35,159 nt of DNA from a virus: the IMG/VR virus record IMGVR_UViG_3300028862_000071, positions 1-35,159 of that record; one strand, given 5' to 3'. Shown here piece by piece: positions 1 through 5,924 of the stretch. Under the pieces are notes generated by a model that did no database searches, had not been told where the DNA came from, and saw only the letters and a list, made by a program, of their open reading frames with translations. The translations under genes were made by a program, and so were the position numbers. Within the stretch, counting starts at the first letter, position 1; the number at the start of each line of letters is the position of its first letter.

Positions 1-255
1 TTCATAATCATTGCCTCAGATGGCGAAGGATTCGAACATGTCTCCGTTCATTGTATTACCGAAGGATTGGATAGAACGCCTATGTGGGCCGAGATGTGCT
101 TCGTTAAAGATTTGTTTTGGGGTGAAGATGACTGTGTTATTCAGTATCATCCTGCCAAGTCCGAGTATATCAATATGCACAAACATACATTGCATTTATG
201 GCGGCCAATAGGAATTAATTTTCCCATTCCAGATAAAATCTTAGTAGGGTGCTAA
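1..255 (+). CDS. DUF7694-like small phage protein (5' end cut off)
   Basis: The reading frame is open from the first base, so the gene starts outside the window; 84 residues are visible. It carries the pattern I recognise from a widespread small phage and prophage family (DUF7694): SDGEGFEHVSV near the left edge, then RTPMWAEMCFVKDLFW, CVIQYHPAKSEYINMH and LHLWRP, ending IPDKILVGC. The family has no known biochemical role and usually sits among early genes. The stop codon lies 2 bases before the ATG of the next gene, so the two are probably co-translated. Family assignment is from memory of the motif; function is unknown. Confidence 0.85.
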   Translation, partial: FIIIASDGEGFEHVSVHCITEGLDRTPMWAEMCFVKDLFWGEDDCVIQYHPAKSEYINMHKHTLHLWRPIGINFPIPDKILVGC

Positions 256-257
256 TT

Positions 258-608
258 ATGAACCTCAACGAATTCCGGCATAACGATTTCATAATGACTG
301 ACTGTAAGATGGTTAAAGTGGTCAGAAATGATACCTTAAAAGCTATTGACAAGAATGGAACTACTTATGACGTAGGGCTTACCGCTTCAAGGGTCGTAAT
401 GAACATATCGTATCTTAAACGAGTGCCGGGATTCGCTGAACTGACCGAGAATAATTTCGTACTATCACCAATGCCGGGGAGAATTTCGTACAATTACACT
501 GATCTTCAGTACGAATGGATTGTAGGCGGAATTACTATCCGTACTCTTGAATTCCTTGACGAGTTGCAGGGATTATTTTTTTATACAACAGGGAAAGAAC
601 TATTTTAA
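258..608 (+). CDS. Conserved small Bacteroidetes phage protein
   Basis: A 116-residue soluble protein. I chose the ATG at 258 over the in-frame GTG at 249, because the GTG overlaps the end of the previous gene and adds only three residues. The N-terminal half (MTDCKMVKVVRNDTLKAI, then YDVGLTASRVV) looks like a small beta-rich fold. The C-terminus, IRTLEFLDELQGLFFYTTGKEL, follows the 'HELQNLYFALTGEEL' pattern found at the end of many small hypothetical proteins of Bacteroidetes phages and mobile elements. No catalytic motif is visible. It is tightly packed between the DUF7694-like gene and the next small gene, so it is probably early and co-transcribed. Function unknown. Confidence 0.75.
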   Translation: MNLNEFRHNDFIMTDCKMVKVVRNDTLKAIDKNGTTYDVGLTASRVVMNISYLKRVPGFAELTENNFVLSPMPGRISYNYTDLQYEWIVGGITIRTLEFLDELQGLFFYTTGKELF

Positions 609-620
609 AACCAATGAGTT

Positions 621-923
621 ATGAGTTTATTTAGAGAAGACTTGGAAGATTTAGTCAATAGGTACTCTAAGGAGAATGGAAGCAATACTCCAGACTTTAT
701 ATTAGCTAACTATTTAGAAGCATGCCTTATCAGTTTCGATGAGGCAGTTAAGCTGCGGGACATTTATTATGGAGGCTATTCAGAAGACAAGGATGTCGTA
801 TTAGCTAAATCGTCAAACGATACCGACAAGCCTGGATTCGAAGTGCACCATTCTCCTAGCAATCCCAATGGCGTGTCGGTTACAGGCGATATTCCTGATT
901 TTGATTGGCCTGAATTTGGATAA
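621..923 (+). CDS. Small phage protein with NTPDFILANYL motif
   Basis: A 100-residue protein whose N-terminal 50 residues carry the widespread phage motif 'SNTPDFILAxYLxxCLxxFxxAxxxRDxxYG' (here NTPDFILANYLEACLISFDEA, then RDIYYGGY). The C-terminal half is acidic and low in complexity (SSNDTDKPGF, DIPDFDWPEFG) and probably disordered. The family is common in early regions of phages from many hosts; its role is unknown. The gene ends the left cluster and is followed by a strong terminator at 985-1017. A related, more diverged copy of the N-terminal part appears in the gene at 2185, on the other side of the structured RNA. Confidence 0.8.
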   Translation: MSLFREDLEDLVNRYSKENGSNTPDFILANYLEACLISFDEAVKLRDIYYGGYSEDKDVVLAKSSNDTDKPGFEVHHSPSNPNGVSVTGDIPDFDWPEFG

Positions 924-984
924 TTCAAAAGTTTAATTACATTTACTCCTGTTTGTTCGTGTCTTATTGGTTGGTTAGGTTCGG

Positions 985-1017
985 GTCGCATCAATATTAT
1001 GTTGGTGCGACTTTTTT
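985..1017 (+). terminator. Strong intrinsic terminator of the left gene cluster
   Basis: A perfect 10-bp stem GTCGCATCAA/TTGGTGCGAC (one T-G wobble) with a 7-base loop TATTATG, followed directly by six T residues. It ends transcription of the 1-923 cluster and insulates it from the RNA element downstream. Confidence 0.9.
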
Positions 1018-1063
1018 ATTTTAAAAATAATTTGAATTAATGAATATATATGTAATTAATTAT

Positions 1064-1071
1064 TATCTTTG
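1064..1071 (+). promoter_or_regulatory. Bacteroidetes-type -7 promoter element before the structured RNA
   Basis: TATCTTTG matches the Bacteroidetes -7 consensus TAnnTTTG exactly. It sits in a very AT-rich gap just after a terminator, so transcription is expected to start at about 1077-1080. No TTTG occurs at the usual -33 distance; a TTTG at 1031-1034 is too far away (29-base gap). The first product is not a protein but the folded region that follows. Confidence 0.75.
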
Positions 1072-1077
1072 TACCAT

Positions 1078-1560
1078 TAAGTTCGTTGACGTTTTTTGAA
1101 AGACCGAGCAAGACCGGGGGGCAGAACCCCGCTTCTCCTCAAGCGTTCGCAATTGAAGCTAACCCGTCGCTTTAGTACGGTTAAATAACCGGTGGATGCC
1201 TCGACAGGCTGCAAAACTTATCCGAAAGGAAAGACGAAAAGCCAATCCGGTTATTTTTTAAAAATGGGGAAGAAACAGTATTGATTGGCGGGATGAGTAG
1301 ATTTACCGAGGACTTAGTAAATGCCAAACGGCAAAACAATTGAAATGAAAATGGCCGCCTAGGGTGGTACTTTTTCGAGTCGGGCGACCTTGAACAGCTT
1401 CCCGACTACAAACATTCTCGCAACGAAGGGGAAATCCCCGCTGACGTTTATTCGGCAGGTTTGACAACGAGATTAAATATGATACCGGAGTCTGTATTGT
1501 TTAACTTTGCCCGGACTATATTTACAGGGATGTCAGATGGATGATGAACTGAGGGGATTT
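1078..1560 (+). ncRNA. Large structured RNA (about 480 nt), family not recognised
   Basis: This protein-free stretch between a terminator/promoter pair and the next gene is much richer in G and C and in inverted repeats than the flanks. Perfect helices I can place: TTCGTTG 1082-1088 with CAACGAA 1421-1427 (long-range); AAATAACCGG 1183-1192 with CCGGTTATTT 1247-1256 (10 bp), enclosing GCCT-CGAC-AGGC and a TCC-GAAA-GGA GNRA hairpin; GGCGG 1287-1291 with CCGCC 1355-1359, enclosing ATTTAC/GTAAAT; AGTCGGG 1378-1384 with CCCGACT 1401-1407; and a nested set AAATCCCC 1432-1439/GGGGATTT 1553-1560, CTGACGT 1441-1447/ATGTCAG 1530-1536, CTGTA 1492-1496/TACAG 1523-1527. The outermost 3' helix ends right before the next gene. 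It could be a free large phage RNA of the GOLLD/ROOL kind or a very long regulatory leader. I could not match it to tmRNA, RNase P, or a group I or II intron core. Confidence 0.7.
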
Positions 1561-1591
1561 CAATTTGAACTTAATTTTAACCAATATACAC

Positions 1592-1999
1592 ATGGGCGCA
1601 ATCGCAGAAATTGAAGGAAAGCTGATAAAGATTGGCAAGGAAATAGATTCTAAATCCGGCACATTCAAGCACAAAGAAATCGAAATCTACATCGAGAATA
1701 CACGGGACTCAAAGTATGATGACTACCACGAGATTCAGGTGTCGGTAAATAATTATCAACTGCTCGAAAAGTTTAAAGTAGGATCCATGGTCAAAGCAAC
1801 CGTAAACCTGATCGGAAGGCCGTGGACGAACCCTAAGACCCAGCAAAGGATAATCTTCAAGACGTATAGCCTGTGGAAGATGGAGTTTGTAGGTGCTAAC
1901 AATGCGCCAAGACAGGACACAGGATTACAACAACGTGCTGAAAATGTTGGATTTGCGTCAGATACCAACAATGACGAAAACGAAAACCTCCCCTTTTAA
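1592..1999 (+). CDS. DUF3127-like OB-fold protein (putative ssDNA-binding)
   Basis: A 135-residue protein starting MGAIAEIEGKLIKIG. The body fits the DUF3127/OB-fold pattern: ...IEGKLIKIGKEID, KHKEIEIYIENT, then an FKVGSMVKATVNLIGRPW strand pair, QQRIIFKTYSLWKMEF, and an acidic disordered tail ending DENENLPF. An acidic tail ending in a hydrophobic tip is typical of SSB-like proteins, where it docks partner proteins. The frame is also open from a TTG at 1565, which has GAGGGG eight bases upstream; that start would put the ribosome site inside the last helix of the structured RNA. I prefer ATG 1592 because family members start at the first beta strand. It is the first gene after the RNA and is followed by its own terminator. 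Confidence 0.75.
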   Translation: MGAIAEIEGKLIKIGKEIDSKSGTFKHKEIEIYIENTRDSKYDDYHEIQVSVNNYQLLEKFKVGSMVKATVNLIGRPWTNPKTQQRIIFKTYSLWKMEFVGANNAPRQDTGLQQRAENVGFASDTNNDENENLPF

Positions 2000-2015
2000 A
2001 ATACTGGAATGAAAG

Positions 2016-2047
2016 CCCTGATTGCCTTCGACCATAAAGGTTCAGGG
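2016..2047 (+). other. Hairpin in the 3' untranslated region of the DUF3127-like gene
   Basis: CCCTG 2016-2020 pairs with CAGGG 2043-2047 and encloses CCTT 2025-2028 paired with AAGG 2037-2040. It lies between the stop codon and the terminator and could stabilise the mRNA or be part of a 3'-derived small RNA. The role is inference. Confidence 0.45.
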
Positions 2048-2073
2048 GTTGTATTTGTGATACATTTGCTATG

Positions 2074-2102
2074 TGGGGCATATTAGGTTGTGCCCCATTT
2101 TT
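2074..2102 (+). terminator. Intrinsic terminator after the DUF3127-like gene
   Basis: Perfect 7-bp stem TGGGGCA 2074-2080/TGCCCCA 2091-2097 with a 10-base loop, followed by five T residues. With the promoter at 1064 it defines a transcription unit holding only the structured RNA and one small gene. Confidence 0.85.
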
Positions 2103-2152
2103 ATGCCTAAAATTATTTTTGTATATTTACTTATATATTCATTTTTAATTTC

Positions 2153-2160
2153 TATCTTTG
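2153..2160 (+). promoter_or_regulatory. Bacteroidetes-type -7 promoter element (TATCTTTG)
   Basis: TATCTTTG in an AT-rich gap directly after a terminator. Start of transcription is expected near 2167, giving a short leader of about 20 bases to the ATG at 2185. No good -33 TTTG at the standard spacing. It drives the early run of genes that begins at 2185. Confidence 0.7.
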
Positions 2161-2184
2161 AGGCGAATTAAAAACACAACAGAC

Positions 2185-2601
2185 ATGAAAGACTTTAGAA
2201 CAGAATTAACAGAATTGCTTGATCGCCATCCCGAGTTGATGTTAAGCAATACTCCTACGTACTTAATGACTATTTATCTTCACAAGTGTATGGAGAATTT
2301 TCACATGACCGTAAATAGCATTGACGGGAATAGTGCCAAGATAATACTTACTAAAGGGCGTGTTGAAACAAATCCGTTTTGCGTAGAAGTTGAGGAACAG
2401 AATCAAACCGAATTTATGCAGGAAATGTTTGGCAGTACGGGTACGTGGCATAGATTTCCAGCAATGATGAAGGCTTCGCATATATGGAAAAGCGACCTGT
2501 TCAGGGATGAAGATGTAGATAAAAATATCATTCCATTTGAAGAGTGGATTTCTGATACGCCATCATTAATAGAAAAATGGGACAAATGGAAACAGAAGTA
2601 A
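2185..2601 (+). CDS. Hypothetical protein, distant relative of the NTPDFILANYL family
   Basis: A 138-residue protein. The frame is open from a TTG at 2158, but that codon overlaps the promoter, so I use ATG 2185 (MKDFRTELTELL). The first 45 residues resemble the gene at 621: 'FR.(D/E)L..L(L/V)(D/N)R', then SNTPTYLMTIYLHKCMENF against NTPDFILANYLEACLISF. The remainder differs and contains an acidic, Trp-rich tail (FEEWISD, IEKWDKWK). In other phages the SNTP-type motif often precedes a small acidic C-terminus. No enzyme motif is visible. Its last 25 bases overlap the following zinc-ribbon gene. Confidence 0.75.
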   Translation: MKDFRTELTELLDRHPELMLSNTPTYLMTIYLHKCMENFHMTVNSIDGNSAKIILTKGRVETNPFCVEVEEQNQTEFMQEMFGSTGTWHRFPAMMKASHIWKSDLFRDEDVDKNIIPFEEWISDTPSLIEKWDKWKQK

Positions 2602-3467
2602 AATTAAAGAGATGCTCTAAGTGCGGTGAGGAGAAGGAGTTGAGCGCATTCTGTAAAGATAACGGAACTAAGGATGGATTATATCGGTGGTGTAAAACAT
2701 GCTCTAACAAACAGCATGTTCAATATTATAAAAATAATCCAGAGAAGAGAATATTATATTATCAGCGCAAAGTTGGTACTCCTGAAAAGAAACAAGCCAT
2801 TGCTGAATACAAGAAAGTATATAGCAGGGAATACCACAAATTAAACTATGACAGACTTAAGATAAAAGCCGAAAAAGCCCGAAACGATGCAGTAAAACAA
2901 AACAAAAAATGCACAAATACGTCATGCGGTAAAATAAAATCAATTAACGACTTTTACTTATCATTAACGAGTTGTGATGGGTATTCTTCACAGTGCAGGG
3001 AGTGTACTGATAAAAAGGCAAAAAAATGGAGAGAAAGAAATAAAGATAAAATAGCCATAAAACGTAGAATTAGATTTGAAGAAAATCCCGAAAAGATTAG
3101 GGAGTATGCAAGAGAGTGGGTAAAAAATTACAGAAAAACATGTGATGAACTTCAATTAGAAGTCTTAAGAAGTAGATGCCGAAAGCAAAAGGCCGAGAAG
3201 AAGGAAGACAACAAGAAAACAGTTATTTTATGGAGAAAGAACAATCCAGACAAAGTACGATTGTATGGGCAAAAGAATTGTAGAAACATTAGGGATGATC
3301 TGCGTGATTCTTATGTGCGAGAAATACTTGTGTGTAATGGATTTAAAAAAGATTTCGTTAATTCGAATAAGGAACTAATAGAAATAAAACGATTAATCAT
3401 TAAAACCAAAAGATTATGCAAAACACTACAGAATTCGGAAACATTACGGACCTCCGAAACGAATTAA
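2577..3467 (+). CDS. Double zinc-ribbon protein, endonuclease-like
   Basis: A 296-residue, strongly basic protein with two zinc-ribbon modules: CSKC...WCKTC (Cys 13, 16, 39, 42) and C...C...CREC (roughly residues 112-143). Each is followed by a Lys/Arg-rich helix with 'YYKNNPEKR' or 'WRERNKDK' repeats. This architecture recurs in phage proteins annotated as HNH or endonuclease VII-like, although I do not see a clear HNH triad here. The C-terminus (DSYVREILVCNGF...ELIEIKRLIIK) follows the 'DxYIkxxL...ELIExKRxxLK' signature common to the ends of phage zinc-ribbon proteins. The gene overlaps its upstream neighbour by 25 bases and its downstream neighbour by 52, as expected of a selfish gene wedged into a compact operon. 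ATG 2586 is an alternative start. Confidence 0.75.
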   Translation: MGQMETEVKLKRCSKCGEEKELSAFCKDNGTKDGLYRWCKTCSNKQHVQYYKNNPEKRILYYQRKVGTPEKKQAIAEYKKVYSREYHKLNYDRLKIKAEKARNDAVKQNKKCTNTSCGKIKSINDFYLSLTSCDGYSSQCRECTDKKAKKWRERNKDKIAIKRRIRFEENPEKIREYAREWVKNYRKTCDELQLEVLRSRCRKQKAEKKEDNKKTVILWRKNNPDKVRLYGQKNCRNIRDDLRDSYVREILVCNGFKKDFVNSNKELIEIKRLIIKTKRLCKTLQNSETLRTSETN

Positions 3468-3643
3468 TTGAGAACTTCAAGCAAATGAAATTGAAACAAA
3501 TGGATCTTAAAATGGGTAAAGAACTGACCAATAATGCTGGTAAGATCATCAACTCATTAAAGGTTGAACAGGAAGAGCAAATAAGGCTTGGGATTAAAAC
3601 TCCGATTCCATTTTTGCAAACAACTAAAGAGGAAGAATTGTAA
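3416..3643 (+). CDS. Small conserved phage protein (NNAGKII family)
   Basis: A 75-residue, mostly helical protein: LRNELIENF, then GKELTNNAGKIINSLKVE, then TPIPFL near the end. I recognise 'LRxEL...F..L..G......AKExxNxAGKII....xxExxxR...P.IPFL' as a small conserved family in the early regions of phages and prophages; it is often annotated only as hypothetical. No known function. Its first 52 bases are shared, in another frame, with the end of the zinc-ribbon gene; the overlap may have arisen when that gene inserted. Confidence 0.75.
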   Translation: MQNTTEFGNITDLRNELIENFKQMKLKQMDLKMGKELTNNAGKIINSLKVEQEEQIRLGIKTPIPFLQTTKEEEL

Positions 3644-3658
3644 TTTAATTTTAAAACG

Positions 3659-3874
3659 ATGACAGAAAAAAATTACCCCCGTACTATACTTCCACTCATC
3701 AAGAAGATGGCAGTAGGCGAAATACTAACTTACCCCAAAGAACGATCAGGTTCGATCAGGAGTATCATCAACAATTACAAGATGACCAGACCCCTGAAAG
3801 ACTTTGCTACCGAAACTATTGGTGCTGAGATCAAAGTTACAAGGTTGGAAGACAAGAAACAGAAAATGGAGTAG
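3659..3874 (+). CDS. Small conserved phage protein, possible DNA binder
   Basis: A 71-residue basic protein: LPLIKKMAVGEILTYPKERSGSIRSIINNYK followed by a KDFAT...EIKVTRL strand. The order 'KMxxGExxxYP..R..S+RS......' then a two-strand end resembles small Bacteroidetes phage proteins thought to act as DNA-binding or transcription-associated factors, but I cannot name the family. It sits one base before the start of the GroES-like gene, so translation is probably coupled. Confidence 0.65.
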   Translation: MTEKNYPRTILPLIKKMAVGEILTYPKERSGSIRSIINNYKMTRPLKDFATETIGAEIKVTRLEDKKQKME

Positions 3875-3875
3875 C

Positions 3876-4127
3876 ATGGAACGAAGAACTATCCCAGGAA
3901 AGCTACTGATTGTTCCGGTAAAGGAAGAGTCAGTTATCATCAATACGTCTACGAAATTGAAAGACGCAGTTACCGGTAAAGTCTATTTGTCAGGACGAGC
4001 GCCTGAGAATGATCCGCAAGTTGAAGACGGACAAACGATTCAATATCGAAGGGGCGGTACCAACTGCCTGATCGACGATGTTGAAATGCTGTTAATCGAT
4101 TACAAACAAGTACTATACATTTACTAA
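3876..4127 (+). CDS. GroES-like co-chaperonin fold protein (early copy)
   Basis: An 83-residue protein. The frame is open from a TTG-type start at 3804, but that stretch lies inside the previous gene, so I use ATG 3876. It has the GroES beta-barrel order: PGKLLIVPVKEE (first strand), a mobile-loop-like segment (SVIINTSTKLKDAVTGKVYLSGRAPENDP), VEDGQTIQYRRGGTNCLIDDVEMLLID (the 'VKVGDxVLF...GxxxxxxxxxYLLI' part) and a short last strand VLYIY. Cellular GroES caps GroEL; phage versions such as T4 gp31 replace it during capsid folding. It is one of two or more GroES-like genes in this window. Fold confidence is good; partner and role are inferred. Confidence 0.7.
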   Translation: MERRTIPGKLLIVPVKEESVIINTSTKLKDAVTGKVYLSGRAPENDPQVEDGQTIQYRRGGTNCLIDDVEMLLIDYKQVLYIY

Positions 4128-4130
4128 CCT

Positions 4131-4496
4131 ATGGATAAAATTCAAATATTACAGCACGACATTCAGACTTGGAGTGATAAAGCATTTGGTATGCACAGAA
4201 TTGCGACACCAATTACTTATCACCTTAAAAAAGAAGTTGACGAGTTAATTGAAAAATTAGAGGAGTGGTATAAAGGGCAGTACGGAAGTATGGAGGAATG
4301 TCAAAAACACCTCCACGAAATAAAGATGGAATATGCCGATTGTCTTATGCTATTACTTGATTCTATTGCACACTTTCCGCTTACTATGGATTGTGTCATT
4401 AAGGCTACTGAAGAAAAATTAGAGATAAATAAAACTCGCAAATGGGGTAAGGAAGATGAAAATGGAGTAATCGAACATATAAGAGAAACTAATTAA
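4131..4496 (+). CDS. MazG-like / DUF550 nucleotide pyrophosphohydrolase
   Basis: A 121-residue all-helical protein. It matches the DUF550 (MazZ) pattern: WSDKAFG..R near the N-terminus, HLKKEVDELIEKLEE (the metal-binding E..E helix), HEIKMEYADCLMLLLDSI (the E..D helix, the second metal-binding pair), then KLEINKTRKWG and a C-terminal EHIRE. Known family members hydrolyse dATP or dGTP to the monophosphate plus pyrophosphate. In some phages this removes dATP/dGTP so that 2-aminoadenine can be used, but no purZ-like gene is in this window. A simpler role is cleaning the nucleotide pool or countering host signals. Starts 3 bases after the GroES-like gene. Confidence 0.8.
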   Translation: MDKIQILQHDIQTWSDKAFGMHRIATPITYHLKKEVDELIEKLEEWYKGQYGSMEECQKHLHEIKMEYADCLMLLLDSIAHFPLTMDCVIKATEEKLEINKTRKWGKEDENGVIEHIRETN

Positions 4497-4505
4497 ATCA
4501 AAAAC

Positions 4506-4922
4506 ATGAACACTAACCCATTAAAATTCGAACAAACACCGGCGGGCTTAAAGGTTTACTACAAGTACGACGAACAATGCACTGAATGGCTGCACATTAA
4601 GACCGTAAAATGTAAGTACGAGCCTGTAATTCTCGACCTGTTATGGATCAGGGATTACAAGAAGATACTGCCTACTCCCGAAGAACGGATGCATCTGGAA
4701 ATGAAGTACCAGCTTTATTCCCTTGAATATGATAACGAGGCTCAACGGGAATTCATTAACCGACAGGAACCTGTGTGCATCAAGAAGATTGAACTCAGGG
4801 ATGGAAGCTCGTACCATGTTGTAGTAATGTCGGAAGGGATCGAAGTAAGGTGCTCAGGTGCAGCCTATACGGTTGCGGTTAATTACGGAATACCAGTTCA
4901 AACCGTTAAAAAAACTTACTAG
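4506..4922 (+). CDS. Hypothetical protein
   Basis: A 138-residue protein with no motif I recognise. The middle is rich in Trp/Tyr (LDLLWIRDYKKILPT, LEMKYQLYSLEY) and the C-terminal third looks like a beta-rich domain (CIKKIELRDGSSYHVVVMSEGIEVRC). Real coding potential is supported by its place in a gapless run of genes: the stop codon touches the GTG start of the next gene. Confidence 0.65.
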   Translation: MNTNPLKFEQTPAGLKVYYKYDEQCTEWLHIKTVKCKYEPVILDLLWIRDYKKILPTPEERMHLEMKYQLYSLEYDNEAQREFINRQEPVCIKKIELRDGSSYHVVVMSEGIEVRCSGAAYTVAVNYGIPVQTVKKTY

Positions 4923-5492
4923 GTGAAAACCATCCCTGATAAATGCGGTAACTCAATTACGGTAGGTTCAGAAGAAGGCAATCTGATTGTAACGCTTAAC
5001 GGAAACCTGATGCTTGGTGAAATACTACCAAAAGAGAAGCTGTTCATTATAAACGGTAATGAATACCCTGTCAAAGTATCTGATAAGTTTTTAGCAGAAG
5101 CAAAGACTTTTAATACCGTACAGTTATGCGGATTCAGGATGGGCTTAAATTCGATCCTATACAATCTTTACCTTCCGAAAGGGATAATCATCAACTCGTT
5201 CGCGAAGCTGTCTGTAATCGAGAATTTCGAAGGTCTATTACAGTTTAAGAATAAGTATGAAGCTATGCTGACCATGACTAACATCTATGTCGCATATTTT
5301 CTGAATCATCCCGGGCCTGAAAAGTTTAAGCTAAACGATCATACTTTCGTGACTGATACGCACAAACTTGTAGAAACCTGTGTAAGAACAATTCAGAATT
5401 ATGCCTCAGCTAAACGTGGAGGAGAACCGGCATTCTTATTACTGACAGAGTATTACAGATATTTAAAAGAATATGAAGCTAAAGACAGTTAA
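4923..5492 (+). CDS. Hypothetical protein with GTG start
   Basis: A 189-residue protein. It begins with GTG immediately after the TAG of the previous gene, so translation is probably by re-initiation. The N-terminal 60 residues are beta-rich (GNSITVGSEEGNLIVTLNGN, LFIINGNEYPVKV), the rest alternates strands and helices (FEGLLQFKNKYEAMLTMTNIYV, LVETCVRTIQNYA) and ends in charged residues. The last 20 bases overlap the start of the SSB gene. I do not recognise a family. Confidence 0.65.
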   Translation: MKTIPDKCGNSITVGSEEGNLIVTLNGNLMLGEILPKEKLFIINGNEYPVKVSDKFLAEAKTFNTVQLCGFRMGLNSILYNLYLPKGIIINSFAKLSVIENFEGLLQFKNKYEAMLTMTNIYVAYFLNHPGPEKFKLNDHTFVTDTHKLVETCVRTIQNYASAKRGGEPAFLLLTEYYRYLKEYEAKDS

Positions 5493-5811
5493 CATTCACA
5501 TCCTCATGGGCACAGTACAGTCAGGAGGTAAGGTAAATTACTTCGCCAATGGACAAGGTAAGGCTAACTTCTTTCTCGCTACCGACTCGTACAAGAAATC
5601 CGGTGATGGAGGAATAGAACGTGTAGTCGAATATCATCGCGTACAAGTCGATAACCGGCAATACGATGACCTGGACGAACTCGTTAAGGAAGGCAATATC
5701 ATCATGGTTCAGGGCGAAATCCGTTCGTACACCAAGGACGGGATAATTACCAAATTCACCCAGGCAGAAAAATGTTCTTTAATGGGCAACGATATGGATC
5801 TGAAAAAATAG
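5473..5811 (+). CDS. ssb: Single-stranded DNA-binding protein (SSB-like OB fold)
   Basis: A 112-residue protein with the SSB OB-fold order: ILMGTVQSGGKVNYFANGQGKANFFLATD (strands 1-2), a hydrophilic loop (YKKSGDGGIERVVE), EYHRVQVDNRQYDDLDELVKEGNIIMVQGEIR (the 'WhxVvxfgkxAexxxxYlkKGxxVxveGxlr' part) and KFTQAEKCSLM. It is shorter than cellular SSB (about 170 residues) and lacks the usual long acidic tail with a DDDIPF tip. Role: coats ssDNA during replication and recombination. It closes the early cluster; with the DUF3127-like protein the phage has two OB-fold candidates. Confidence 0.85.
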   Translation: MKLKTVNIHILMGTVQSGGKVNYFANGQGKANFFLATDSYKKSGDGGIERVVEYHRVQVDNRQYDDLDELVKEGNIIMVQGEIRSYTKDGIITKFTQAEKCSLMGNDMDLKK

Positions 5812-5881
5812 TGTCCTTAAACATGCAAGTTTAATCGGGCATGAACGTGGAAGTATAAATTTTTAATTTACATTTACAGAG

Positions 5882-5899
5882 CCGAAGAGATTCGGTTTT
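5882..5899 (+). terminator. Weak terminator-like or regulatory hairpin
   Basis: CCGAA-GAGA-TTCGG, a 5-bp stem closed by a GNRA-type loop, followed by TTTT. It lies between the SSB gene and the small HTH gene. It could end the early operon partially or act as a regulator target; the stem is short, so support is modest. Confidence 0.4.
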
Positions 5900-5924
5900 A
5901 TTCACAAAAAATTGTAATAAAATT

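Noticed and set aside
11-211. 66-residue ORF at the left edge
   Set aside because: It is the shadow of the DUF7694-like frame that is open from base 1.
1078-1560. Group I intron or group II intron
   Set aside because: There is a GACTACA and a later GGAGTC that could imitate P7, but no clear P/Q elements, no split gene on either side and no domain V. The region lies between a terminator and a complete gene.
1078-1560. tmRNA or RNase P RNA
   Set aside because: No tRNA-like ends, no tag reading frame, no CCA end and no P4 (GAGGAAAGUCC-type) segment are seen.
3804-3875. Longer start of the early GroES-like protein
   Set aside because: It lies inside the preceding gene; the GroES fold starts at the ATG at 3876.
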